Shown here: piece after piece, positions 17,699 through 26,164 of the stretch
Layout: each line of letters begins with the position of its first letter
How positions within the stretch are numbered: the stretch's first letter is position 1
Assembly: GCA_030834905.1 (NCBI GenBank)
Contig: JAUQWZ010000042.1
Location: forward strand, 1 to 64,000
From: Aggregatilineales bacterium
GTDB lineage: Bacteria > Chloroflexota > Anaerolineae > Aggregatilineales > Phototrophicaceae
Reading direction: 5' to 3'
DNA: 64,000 bases
Program-made: the position numbers and the translations under genes
The notes under the pieces: model-generated
What the model saw: the letters and a program-made list of their open reading frames with translations, nothing else
Told to the model about the DNA's origin: nothing
The model's database searches: none

Positions 17699-18727
17699 AT
17701 GGCGAACGAACGGTCGGCGGGATGCGGCTTCTGCAATGTGCTGGCGCAGGAAAAAGGGCTTGACCCGGTTGGAACGGCGGCACATTTTGAGGATGTCATC
17801 GTGATTGAAACCCGGCTGCCCTGGAAGCGTGATATTTACAGCCAGCCGGGCGCGCTGCCGCCTGAAATGATCGATCTGCGGGCGCAGTGGCAGCAGCAGT
17901 ACCAGGGAGGGCGGGGCTTCCCGCACCGTTCGCTGCTGGTCGCGCCGGACGCTGAGTACTCGCGCGAGGGCTTCCGGCGGGTGATGTTCTACGCTCGACA
18001 GCCGGGAATGATTGCCCAGTTCGACAAAATCGAATATCTCGTCCCCGAATCAGAAATCGGCGCGCTGGTGTGGGCGCTGTATGAAGCCCGCGAGCAGCTT
18101 CCCGCCTTTGAGCAGTACCGCCAGCCTGACGACGATTCGACCCGCGACCTGCTGGTGTGTACGCATGGCACCATAGACAGTGCCTGCGGCAAGTTCGGCT
18201 ATCCGCTGTTCAACCTGCTGCGCAGGCAGTATGCCCACGACGACCTGCGCGTCTGGCGGGTGAGCCATTTTGGCGGGCACGTCTTCGCGCCGACGCTGAT
18301 GGAGATGCCGACCGGGCATTTCTGGGCGTATATCGAGAGCGAGCAGGCGGCGCAAATTGCCGGGCGCGGCGGCGATGTCGCGGCGCTGCGCGGGCATTAT
18401 CGCGGCTGGGCGGGCGTCGCGGCGGGTTTCGTGCAGGCGGCGGAGTATGAGCTATGGCAGCGTTTCGGCTGGGCGTGGTTCGATTACGCCAAATCGGGCG
18501 CGGTGCTGGCGCAGGACAGCGGCGATGCGCCGCGCTGGGCGGATATTCGCATCGACTACGTTTCGCCTGATGGCAGCGATCAGGGCGCTTACGAAGCGCG
18601 CGTTGAAGTCCGGCAGTTTATCCAGACGATCTTCAGCACCGGCAGCAACGCGACCCACAACTACCCGCAGTACGCCGTGACCGCTGTCCGTGAACTTGTC
18701 GCGGAAGCCGGTTACGCGCCAGCCTGA
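17699..18727 (+). CDS. Sucrase/ferredoxin-like protein, candidate siderophore-iron reductase
   Basis: This 342-residue protein of the sucrase/ferredoxin-like family (Pfam PF06999 type) has a thioredoxin-like fold. The central motif CTHGTIDSACGKFGYPLFNLL with RVSHFGGHVFAPT matches the family's probable [2Fe-2S] ligands and conserved His residues. An N-terminal GCGFCNVL adds two more Cys. Standing last in a ferric-siderophore operon, it may reduce or release iron from the imported chelate; this is inferred from position and redox fold. The gene overlaps nothing and ends about 75 nt before the convergent mannosidase gene. Confidence 0.8.
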   Translation: MANERSAGCGFCNVLAQEKGLDPVGTAAHFEDVIVIETRLPWKRDIYSQPGALPPEMIDLRAQWQQQYQGGRGFPHRSLLVAPDAEYSREGFRRVMFYARQPGMIAQFDKIEYLVPESEIGALVWALYEAREQLPAFEQYRQPDDDSTRDLLVCTHGTIDSACGKFGYPLFNLLRRQYAHDDLRVWRVSHFGGHVFAPTLMEMPTGHFWAYIESEQAAQIAGRGGDVAALRGHYRGWAGVAAGFVQAAEYELWQRFGWAWFDYAKSGAVLAQDSGDAPRWADIRIDYVSPDGSDQGAYEARVEVRQFIQTIFSTGSNATHNYPQYAVTAVRELVAEAGYAPA

Positions 18728-18745
18728 TGCAGATGGTGAAGCGCA

Positions 18746-18767
18746 GGGACGACTCACCGAGTCGCCC
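18746..18767. terminator. Probable terminator between convergent operons
   Basis: GGG(A)CGACTC-ACC-GAGTCGCCC is a 9-bp stem with one bulged A. A run ATTTTTTC follows 15 nt later on the plus strand. It lies between the siderophore operon and the GH38 gene. Confidence 0.5.
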
Positions 18768-18802
18768 CCACTATACAAATCCAGATTTTTTCAGCCGTAT
18801 GC

Positions 18803-21800
18803 TTACGCCGGAATCAGGCGCAGGCTGACGATTTCGTAAGGTCCGATGTTGAGCTGCACCTGATTGCCCTGCACCTCAAACGCCGCCGAATCTTCTTCCA
18901 GCAGGTTGGTGTGATATGCCGCCGCCAGTGGGAAGCCGACGTTGACCGTAATCCTGCCCCGGCTGCGCTCGTTTTCGTACAGGCGCACGATGATGCCGTT
19001 GCCATCTTCCGCCCGCTTGACGGTTTCGATCACCACGTAAGGCGCATCCACCGACACCAGCGAGCCACCTGCCTGCGCGTCAGGGCTGCTCCCTGAGAGA
19101 CGCCGCAGGATCAGCGGAATGTTGAGATCGTAGGCAGAGCGCACAACTTCCTCGCGCCAATCGCCCAGGTGCGGCAGCAGGCTGTAGGTCATCACATGCT
19201 CGCCCTGATCAGCTTTTTCGTCCGGGCTGGTCGCGCTCTTGACGAGACTGAGGCGGATGACGTTGTCGAGAATGTCGTAGCCGTATTTACAGTCGTTCAG
19301 CAGCGCGACACCGTAATTGCCTTCGCTCAGGTCTGCCCATTTGTGGGCGCAGGTTTCAAAACGCGCCCAGTCCCAGGGCGTATTGTGGTGCGTCGGGCGC
19401 TGGACGTTGCCCCACTGCACGTCAAAGGTGGCGGCGGGCGCGAGCACGTCCACCGGGAAGGCGGCTTTGAGCAGAATGTGCTGCTCGTGCCAGTCGATCC
19501 AGGTGTCGAAGTCGATGCGGCGGCTGTCCCGGTACAGGTAAATCGTCTGGCGAATGGCGCTGCTGCGGTAGCGGCGGCGGATTTCGACGGCGACCCGCAG
19601 CGGTCCCTGCTCGGTAATGGTCAGGCTTTCCAGACCTTCCACCTTCTCGGTGCGGTCTTCATAGAAGATGTCGATGTCCCAGGCGTCGAAGTTCATCGGG
19701 CGGTCTTCAAAGGCGAGCAGGGCATTAGCCGTCGCGCCTTCGGGCAGGACTTCCCGGTTTGCTTCCTTGTCGTAGATGCGGCTGATATCGCCAGCAGCGT
19801 TGATTTCGATCCACAGGCTGGCGTTCTCTAGCACAATCTGACCGCTGTCCTGCGAAGCCGACAGCATCCCCGTCGGCGCGCTGGCTGCGCCCTGCGCGGC
19901 ACTCAGTCCCACGACCGAATAGGGTTCGATGCTGGCGACTTCCACCAGCGTCCCGCCGCTGACCGCCTGCGTGGTCACGGCGCTGCCGCTGGCATCGACC
20001 AGCGCGGCGTTCAGCCCGCCTTCGAGCAAGCCCACCCGGCGACCACCGAACGAAGTGCTGTTGATGGCGACGACGGCGGTGCTGGCTGGCAGCACCTGCG
20101 CCAGCTTGGCGATGGCTTCCTCGCGTATCTTTTCACCCAGGGCGCGGATGACTGCATAGTCCTTGTCGCTATCCTGGTAGACGGCGTTGATGGACGATCC
20201 CGGCAGAATGTCGTGGAACTGGTTCAGGCAGATCAGTTCCCACGCCTGCGTGATGTCAAGCTGCGGATAGTCATAATCGGTGAGCAGGTCAGCCCACGCC
20301 GCGATAAATTCGGCGTCGTGCAGCAGGAACTCGCTCTTGCGGTTGTTGCGCTTGTTCTTGCCCTGGCTGGTATACGTGCCACGATGGTATTCGAGATAGA
20401 ACTCGCCGTTCCAGACCGGCAGCGTATCGGCGATCTCGTCTTCGATGCGCTCCATGAACTCACGGACGGTTCCATAGCGAACGCGCGGCGCGCCGGGGAA
20501 GCTGCCCATCTCCTCGATATTTTCCAGCATTTCGCGCGTCGGACCGCCGCCGCCGTCTCCGTAGCCATAGGCGGTGATCAGTTCGTTGTGGGTTTCCTTC
20601 TGGCGGAAATTATTCCAGGTGTCGAAAATCTCCACCGGTGACGCCATGCCGTTGTAGGTGGTCGAGTGGGGCAGGAAGCCGTCGCTGCCACCGTCTGAGC
20701 GCGTGGTGAGGAAGTGCGTCAGCACGCGCGTGCCATCCAGACCCTGCCACCAGAGGATCTGGTTGGGCATCTGGTTATATTGATTCCAACTCATCTTGTG
20801 GGTGATGAAATACTTCATCCCCGCCTGCTTGATCAACTGCGGCAGCGCCCAGCTATAGCCGAATGTATCCGGCAGCCAGAGGACAGGGGTGTCCACGTCG
20901 CCGAAGTGTTTGCGGAAATAGCCGCGCCCAAGCAGGAACTGACGCGCCAGCGACTCCGCGCCGATGGCGTTGCAGTCCGGCTCGACCCAGGTGCCGCCCA
21001 TCGGCTCCCAGCGCCCTTCCGCCACCCGCCGCTTGATCTGCTCGAAGATTTCGGGGTAGTGCCGTTCGGTGTACTGGTAAAGCTGCGGCTGGCTCTGCGA
21101 GAACTTGTAGCCGGGGAACTGCTCCATCAGCCGGAGTACATTGCTAAAAGTGCGCCCGGATTTACGGACGGTCTGCCCCAACGTCCACAGCCACGCTACG
21201 TCAATGTGCGCGTGCCCGACGCCGATCACGTCTACGTCCATCGGGTCGCCCGACGCGGCAATGCCCTGCTTGAGGGTTTCCAGCGCGGCGGGCACGCTGT
21301 CGTAAAAGGCGGGCGTGCCAAGCGGATCGCGCGTGTCCAGCACCCGGAAGGCGTTTTCGAGGGCGTTGAACAGCAGCCCTTTGGATGGGTGATTGTCGTC
21401 TAGCTGCTCGGTGACTTCCAGCGCAATGCGTGCCGCCGCGATGAACTCGCGGGTCGGCATGTCCAACTGGACGACGGCGCATTCGCGCATGTAGAGCTTG
21501 GTATCGGGGTCGCCGTTTCGCCAGCCGCCAAGTCCTGTCCAGCCGTGAAGCTCCAGCCGGTGGGTCGCGCCGTCGCGCCACTGACCGGCTAGCAGGATTT
21601 CGTGGTGGTGGCGATCTGCCGAGGCGAACGGCTGCCCGTCAATGTATGCCAGCGCTTCCGGGTGGCTAAAATCGCCCGCGTTGCCAATGGGCAGGAACAA
21701 CGCCACCGGCGCGCTGGCGTCCCAGCCCGGTGGAATGCTGAAACTGGTACGCAGGACAAAATCCGTCGTCCAGGTACCCCAATAGCTCTTGGGCTTGATC

Positions 21801-21973
21801 ACGTCCCAACTGCTGTCATCTACGTCCGCGCCGATAGGCGGGTTCTCCAGTGGGCTGGACAGGGTCTTGATGCGGAAGGCTGGCAGCGGCTGGCGCTGCC
21901 TATAGACGAGTGGATCGATGAGTTCAAGGCGCTGCGCAAACTTCTGTGGCGCCCAGCGGACTTTATGTAGCAA
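18803..21973 (-). CDS. GH38 alpha-mannosidase
   Basis: This 1056-residue glycoside hydrolase of family 38 has the normal length for bacterial and vacuolar-type alpha-mannosidases. Residues 253-261 (GHAHIDVAW) carry the zinc-binding His/Asp. Asp369 in LWLPDTFGYS is the expected nucleophile. The N-terminal ~240 residues form a carbohydrate-binding-like beta domain, and the C-terminal half is the GH38 beta domain. There is no signal peptide, so it works in the cytosol on imported mannosides. TTG 21973 follows AAGGAG at 9 nt. It is the last gene of the Opp-type transporter operon, which implies that the transporter brings in mannose-containing oligosaccharides. Confidence 0.95.
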   Translation of the reverse strand: MLHKVRWAPQKFAQRLELIDPLVYRQRQPLPAFRIKTLSSPLENPPIGADVDDSSWDVIKPKSYWGTWTTDFVLRTSFSIPPGWDASAPVALFLPIGNAGDFSHPEALAYIDGQPFASADRHHHEILLAGQWRDGATHRLELHGWTGLGGWRNGDPDTKLYMRECAVVQLDMPTREFIAAARIALEVTEQLDDNHPSKGLLFNALENAFRVLDTRDPLGTPAFYDSVPAALETLKQGIAASGDPMDVDVIGVGHAHIDVAWLWTLGQTVRKSGRTFSNVLRLMEQFPGYKFSQSQPQLYQYTERHYPEIFEQIKRRVAEGRWEPMGGTWVEPDCNAIGAESLARQFLLGRGYFRKHFGDVDTPVLWLPDTFGYSWALPQLIKQAGMKYFITHKMSWNQYNQMPNQILWWQGLDGTRVLTHFLTTRSDGGSDGFLPHSTTYNGMASPVEIFDTWNNFRQKETHNELITAYGYGDGGGGPTREMLENIEEMGSFPGAPRVRYGTVREFMERIEDEIADTLPVWNGEFYLEYHRGTYTSQGKNKRNNRKSEFLLHDAEFIAAWADLLTDYDYPQLDITQAWELICLNQFHDILPGSSINAVYQDSDKDYAVIRALGEKIREEAIAKLAQVLPASTAVVAINSTSFGGRRVGLLEGGLNAALVDASGSAVTTQAVSGGTLVEVASIEPYSVVGLSAAQGAASAPTGMLSASQDSGQIVLENASLWIEINAAGDISRIYDKEANREVLPEGATANALLAFEDRPMNFDAWDIDIFYEDRTEKVEGLESLTITEQGPLRVAVEIRRRYRSSAIRQTIYLYRDSRRIDFDTWIDWHEQHILLKAAFPVDVLAPAATFDVQWGNVQRPTHHNTPWDWARFETCAHKWADLSEGNYGVALLNDCKYGYDILDNVIRLSLVKSATSPDEKADQGEHVMTYSLLPHLGDWREEVVRSAYDLNIPLILRRLSGSSPDAQAGGSLVSVDAPYVVIETVKRAEDGNGIIVRLYENERSRGRITVNVGFPLAAAYHTNLLEEDSAAFEVQGNQVQLNIGPYEIVSLRLIPA

Positions 21974-22076
21974 GATAAAAGCTCCTTTCAGAAGCGAAGC
22001 AATAAGTCAGGTAAACGATACGGCTGAGCAAGTCAGGTATTTCTGCGTTATCGGAGCGGGTCCCTGTGGGCGGTGT

Positions 22077-23105
22077 CTAGCGCGTCGCCGCCTGATGCGT
22101 TTCCACAGGGGCAGCCACCTCCTTGTCCGAATACAGGTAGCAGGCTGCCTGGTGGTCAATGTCGTCGATCTTGTACAGCGGCGGCTGGGCTTCCAGACAG
22201 CGATCCATCCGGTGAATGCAGCGCGGATAGAAGCGGCAGCCGCTGTGGACTGAACTGCGCATTTCTTCTTCCGGCGGCAGGATGATCTCGCCTTCCCACT
22301 TCACATCCGGGTTCGGGACGGGCACTGAATCGACCAGAAGCTGGACATAGGGGTGATGCGGACGGTCAATGACGCTAATAGTGCTGCCTTTTTCGGCAAC
22401 CGCGCCCTGATAGAGGATAAAGATCTGGTCGCCGATCTGGTAGGCAGTACTGAGATCATGGGTGATGTAGAGGAACGAGATGCCCATCTCTTCCTTGAGG
22501 CGAATCATCACGTCGAGAATCGACGCGCGCAGCGAGGCATCCACCATCGATACCGGCTCGTCGGCGACAATCAGCTTCGGCTTGATCAGAAGCGCCCGCG
22601 CCATCATGATGCGCTGGCGCTGACCACCACTGAGCTGGTGGGGGTATTTTCGCAGCACATCTTCGCCACGCAAGCCGACGACGTTAAGCGAGTCCTCGAT
22701 CATTGCCCGGTTTTCGCGCTTGTTGGGCGTAAGCCTGAAGTTGTTGATGACGGCGTGGAAGACGTGTTCAACCCGGTAGAAGGGGTTGAAGACGCCGAAC
22801 GGGTCCTGGAAAACTGCCTGTACGTCGCGGCGGTAGTCCTTCAACTGTTTGGCGTCCGCCGTTGCCATGTCCTGCCCGTTGAAAATGATTTGACCTGACG
22901 AGAGCCGAACGAAACCGAGGACGACCTGCGCCAAGGTGGTTTTACCGCTGCCGCTTTCGCCCGCGATGGTAATGATCGAGGCGGGCGAATTCGGAATATT
23001 CAGCGTAAAGTTTTGCAGCGCGATCACTTCGCGCTGTCTTCCGCCCAACCCGCGCTGCGTATAGACCTTGGTTGCGTTACGGATTTCGAGCAACATCTGC
23101 GACAT
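22077..23105 (-). CDS. Oligopeptide/oligosaccharide ABC transporter ATPase (OppF-like)
   Basis: This 342-residue ATPase has Walker A GESGSGKTT, signature [16 protein letters not shown], Walker B LIVADEPVSMVD and the H-loop in YITHDLSTA. The C-terminal oligo_HPY extension has HPYVQLLVDSVP and clustered Cys (GCRFYPRC and C further on), typical of OppF/DppF. It overlaps the OppD-like gene by 29 nt. It pairs with that subunit to power one transporter. Confidence 0.93.
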   Translation of the reverse strand: MSQMLLEIRNATKVYTQRGLGGRQREVIALQNFTLNIPNSPASIITIAGESGSGKTTLAQVVLGFVRLSSGQIIFNGQDMATADAKQLKDYRRDVQAVFQDPFGVFNPFYRVEHVFHAVINNFRLTPNKRENRAMIEDSLNVVGLRGEDVLRKYPHQLSGGQRQRIMMARALLIKPKLIVADEPVSMVDASLRASILDVMIRLKEEMGISFLYITHDLSTAYQIGDQIFILYQGAVAEKGSTISVIDRPHHPYVQLLVDSVPVPNPDVKWEGEIILPPEEEMRSSVHSGCRFYPRCIHRMDRCLEAQPPLYKIDDIDHQAACYLYSDKEVAAPVETHQAATR

Positions 23106-24102
23106 TGATCAGGCTCCCATCTACTGACTCGGGGTACAGGTGACAGGCGACAAGCTGACCTTCGTTGGTTTCGCGCATCACCGGCGGTTGGACGCGGCAG
23201 ATATCCATCACGAACGGGCAGCGAAGCTGGAAAATGCAGCCCGGCGGTGGATTGCGGGGATCGTGGGTGATACCCTCGGTGATCTTCAGGGGCTTGCGTT
23301 CCTTCAGCGACGGCACCGACTCGATCAGAAGCTGCGAGTACGGGTGTTTGGGTTCGGCGAACATCTCCTTCACCGGCGCGATTTCAACGATCTTGCCAGC
23401 GTACATGACGGCTATACGGTCAACCATCTGCGCCATTAAGCCCATGTCGTGCCCGATCATAATCATCGAGACGCCAAGCGCATCCTTCACTTTGAGCATG
23501 GTTTGCGCCACCACTCGCTGAACCACCACATCAAGGGCGCTGGTCGATTCGTCGGCGATGATGACGGTTGGATTAAGCGCGATTGCCATGGCGATGCAAA
23601 CCCGCTGTTTCATGCCGCCGCTTAGTTCGTGCGGGTACAGGTCGTAGACGCGCCCCGGCAGACCGACCATCGTCAGCAGTTCGAGGATGCGCGGCTTGAT
23701 GCCTTTGTTCGCCTGCTTGCCCTCGTGGGCGATAATGGCGTCCTTGATTTGCGCGCTGACTTTCATCGTCGGGTTGAGCGAATTCATCGCGCCCTGTGGA
23801 ATGAGCGCCAGCTTGATCCAGCGCACCGCCCGCAGCGCCTGCTCCGACATGCCAAGCAGGTTGTGTCCTTCGAGCAGCACTTCGCCGTCTACCACGCGAC
23901 CGGGCGGCGTGACGAGCTGCAAAATGCCCATTGCCGCCGTTGATTTGCCGCAGCCCGATTCGCCGACCAAGCCCAGGGTTTCACCCTTGAACAGATCGAA
24001 GTTGACGCCGTCCACCGCGAGCACGTCGCCTTTGGGCGTTTCGTAGTAAACCTTCAAGCCGCGCACCTTTAGGACAGGAGGCTGGTTCCATGAAGTGGTC
24101 AA
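23077..24102 (-). CDS. Oligopeptide/oligosaccharide ABC transporter ATPase (OppD-like)
   Basis: This 341-residue ATPase has Walker A GESGCGKST, signature LSGGMKQRVCIAMAIA, Walker B VIIADESTSALD and an H-loop in MIGHDMGLMA. The C-terminus has HPYSQLLIESVPSL and PPGCIFQLRCPFVMDIC. The start is TTG, with AAGGAGG 8 nt upstream; no in-frame ATG lies near. It is the partner of the OppF-like subunit whose gene overlaps its end. Confidence 0.93.
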   Translation of the reverse strand: MTTSWNQPPVLKVRGLKVYYETPKGDVLAVDGVNFDLFKGETLGLVGESGCGKSTAAMGILQLVTPPGRVVDGEVLLEGHNLLGMSEQALRAVRWIKLALIPQGAMNSLNPTMKVSAQIKDAIIAHEGKQANKGIKPRILELLTMVGLPGRVYDLYPHELSGGMKQRVCIAMAIALNPTVIIADESTSALDVVVQRVVAQTMLKVKDALGVSMIMIGHDMGLMAQMVDRIAVMYAGKIVEIAPVKEMFAEPKHPYSQLLIESVPSLKERKPLKITEGITHDPRNPPPGCIFQLRCPFVMDICRVQPPVMRETNEGQLVACHLYPESVDGSLINVADVARNP

Positions 24103-24115
24103 AATTTGTTCCTCC

Positions 24116-25078
24116 TTACCTGGACGCCTGACGCAGGCGCGGGTTGGCGACCTCGTCTAAGCCGAGGTTGATGAGCAGCAGACCGATGAACATCAGCGCC
24201 AGCAGCAGGGTCGGCAGCGCCCACCACCACCACATATTGCGCAGCAGCGCTGCGCCGCTGATGGCGAAGTAGATCGTTCCGCCGAGGGTGGGGACACGCT
24301 GCGGACCCAGTCCCAGCGTTTCCAGCCCGACCGCGGCGAGGATGGCTCCGGTTGCGTTGCCGATGAAACTTGCCGCCAGATAAGGCAGCAGGTTCGGCAG
24401 AATTTCCTTAAACATAATGGAGAAGGTTGATGTGCCCGACAGCTTCGCCATCTGCACATAACCGCTTTCGCGCATAGTCAGCACCTGCGAGCGAATCAGG
24501 CGGGTCGGCGAGGGCCAGGCAAAAGCGGCGATCAGCAGCGCCATCGTCGAAAGCTCGATCACGGGCAGCAGCGCCTGAATTACGATCAGCACCATCAATG
24601 TCGGTATGGTGATGGTTACGTCCGAAATCAGGCGGATAAAGTCGTCCAGCCTTCCCCCAATGAAACCGGCGGAAAAGCCGAGAATCACGCCGACGGTCAT
24701 CCCGACAGTGGCGGCGACGACGCCGACCATGAAGGAATTTGGCGCGCCGACGATCATCAGTGCCAGCATGTCACGTCCGCTGTTTTCGGTGCCCAGCGGG
24801 TGTGCCCAGGTGCCTTCCTGCCCGCGTGAATTCACAAATCCTGGCGGCGGTAAATTCAGCGGCGAACTGGCGGTAAAAGCGAGGTCGGTGTCCCAGAACA
24901 ACCGCCCAAAAATGCCTATCAGGAGAATAGCGCCAACAATCGCAGCGCCTGTCAGTAGCTTTCTGTTAAGCCAGGGGGTATCCCAACGATTGAACCGTCC
25001 CATCCGCTTTGGGGTGATGGGAAGCGCGAGCGCCGAGTCTACCGCACGCTGATCCGGGCTGGTGTTTGTCGTCGCCAT
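24116..25078 (-). CDS. Oligopeptide/oligosaccharide ABC permease (OppC-like)
   Basis: This 320-residue OppC/DppC-type permease has an N-terminal cytoplasmic segment and one early helix, then a periplasmic region (HPLGTENSGRDMLALMI, the OppC hallmark). Five further helices and the EAA-type loop AKLSGTSTFSIMFKEILPNLLP follow. It starts 2 nt after the OppB-like stop and pairs with it. Confidence 0.95.
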   Translation of the reverse strand: MATTNTSPDQRAVDSALALPITPKRMGRFNRWDTPWLNRKLLTGAAIVGAILLIGIFGRLFWDTDLAFTASSPLNLPPPGFVNSRGQEGTWAHPLGTENSGRDMLALMIVGAPNSFMVGVVAATVGMTVGVILGFSAGFIGGRLDDFIRLISDVTITIPTLMVLIVIQALLPVIELSTMALLIAAFAWPSPTRLIRSQVLTMRESGYVQMAKLSGTSTFSIMFKEILPNLLPYLAASFIGNATGAILAAVGLETLGLGPQRVPTLGGTIYFAISGAALLRNMWWWWALPTLLLALMFIGLLLINLGLDEVANPRLRQASR

Positions 25079-25080
25079 GG

Positions 25081-26091
25081 CTAACTTCTTTCGTAAGAAA
25101 TACGCGGATCGATCAGGGGGTAGATCAGGTCGATAATCAGGACTGCCAGCGCCGTCATCAGGATCAGGATGAACGACGTGCCTTGAATGACCGGGAAATC
25201 CTGATTACGCAGGGCAGAGAAGATGACGTTGCCCATGCCCTGATAGGCGAAAATGTACTCTACCAGAACCTGACCGCTGACGAGCGTGCCAAGTGTAATC
25301 GCAAAGGCGGTGACCTGCGGCAGAATGGCGTTGCGTATCATATAGCGGTACAGCACATACAGCGGGTTAAGTCCTTTGGCGCGGGCTAAGTGCATGTAGT
25401 CTTCGCCTTCGACGGTGATCATCATGCCGCGCATACCCAGCGCCCAGTAGCCGAAGCTCACCAGGACAACCGACAGCGCTGGCAGCGTTCCGTGATGAAT
25501 GACGCTGGTGATGAATTCGATGCTCAGGCTGGGCGTCATACCGGCTTTATAAGCGCCGGTCAGCGGGAACCAGTCGAGGAAAAAGGCGAAGATGTAGAGC
25601 AGGAAGATTGCCGCGAGAATGGACGGAATTGACGTGAAGATCATGCCAACAGGAATCAGGTATTTAACTAATTTTGGCGTTCCTCGCCAGGCGAGAAGCG
25701 CCCCCAGAAAATTCCCCAGGAAGAATGTAATGGTGACGGCAACGAGCAATAAGCCCACCGTCCAGGGCAGCGCCCTCCCTACAATTTCGCCGACCGTCGT
25801 CGGGAAATAGGCGAGCGAGTACCCGAAGTCCATACGAACCAGATTGCCGAGGTAGCGAACATATTGTACGGGCAGCGAATCGTTCAGCCCGAAACGCTCG
25901 CGCCACCCCTCGATGATAATGTCGGAGTTTTCAACATACCCGGCTTGCCGGATCATTCGCCCGACCATCGCGGTGATCGGGTCACCGGGCGCAAGGCGTG
26001 GAATAATCCATATCAGTGTTGCCGCGAGCCAGATAGTGACCAGAAAGATAGAGAATCGCCGGAGGAAGTAGCCTAACGTTAAGCGCCCCAT
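25081..26091 (-). CDS. Oligopeptide/oligosaccharide ABC permease (OppB-like)
   Basis: This 336-residue OppB/DppB-type permease has the characteristic N-terminus (YFLRRFSIFLVTIWLAATLIWIIPRLAPGDP), about six membrane helices and the EAA loop ARAKGLNPLYVLYRYMIRNAILP. It is the first membrane gene after the binding-protein gene, separated from it by a strong hairpin. Confidence 0.95.
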   Translation of the reverse strand: MGRLTLGYFLRRFSIFLVTIWLAATLIWIIPRLAPGDPITAMVGRMIRQAGYVENSDIIIEGWRERFGLNDSLPVQYVRYLGNLVRMDFGYSLAYFPTTVGEIVGRALPWTVGLLLVAVTITFFLGNFLGALLAWRGTPKLVKYLIPVGMIFTSIPSILAAIFLLYIFAFFLDWFPLTGAYKAGMTPSLSIEFITSVIHHGTLPALSVVLVSFGYWALGMRGMMITVEGEDYMHLARAKGLNPLYVLYRYMIRNAILPQVTAFAITLGTLVSGQVLVEYIFAYQGMGNVIFSALRNQDFPVIQGTSFILILMTALAVLIIDLIYPLIDPRISYERS

Positions 26092-26126
26092 ACTGATGTC
26101 CCTTCACTTTGCAGCTTCCAGAGGAA

Positions 26127-26154
26127 ACTGGGGGGAGAAACTCCTCCCCCCAGT
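26127..26154 (-). other. Intercistronic stem-loop after the family-5 binding-protein gene
   Basis: ACTGGGGGGAG and CTCCCCCCAGT form a perfect 11-bp, GC-rich stem with a 6-nt loop, 11 nt after the binding-protein stop. No T-run follows on the minus strand, so it is more likely an mRNA-stabilising or partial-termination element than a full terminator. It would allow more binding protein than permease. Confidence 0.75.
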
Positions 26155-26164
26155 CTCGCGCCGG

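Noticed and set aside
16846-17799. 317-residue minus-strand ORF
   Set aside because: Antisense to the siderophore ATPase gene, whose motifs are unambiguous on the plus strand.
18803-21973. Plus-strand ORFs of 220 and 229 residues within the mannosidase gene
   Set aside because: Shadows of the GH38 coding frame without start context or domain features.
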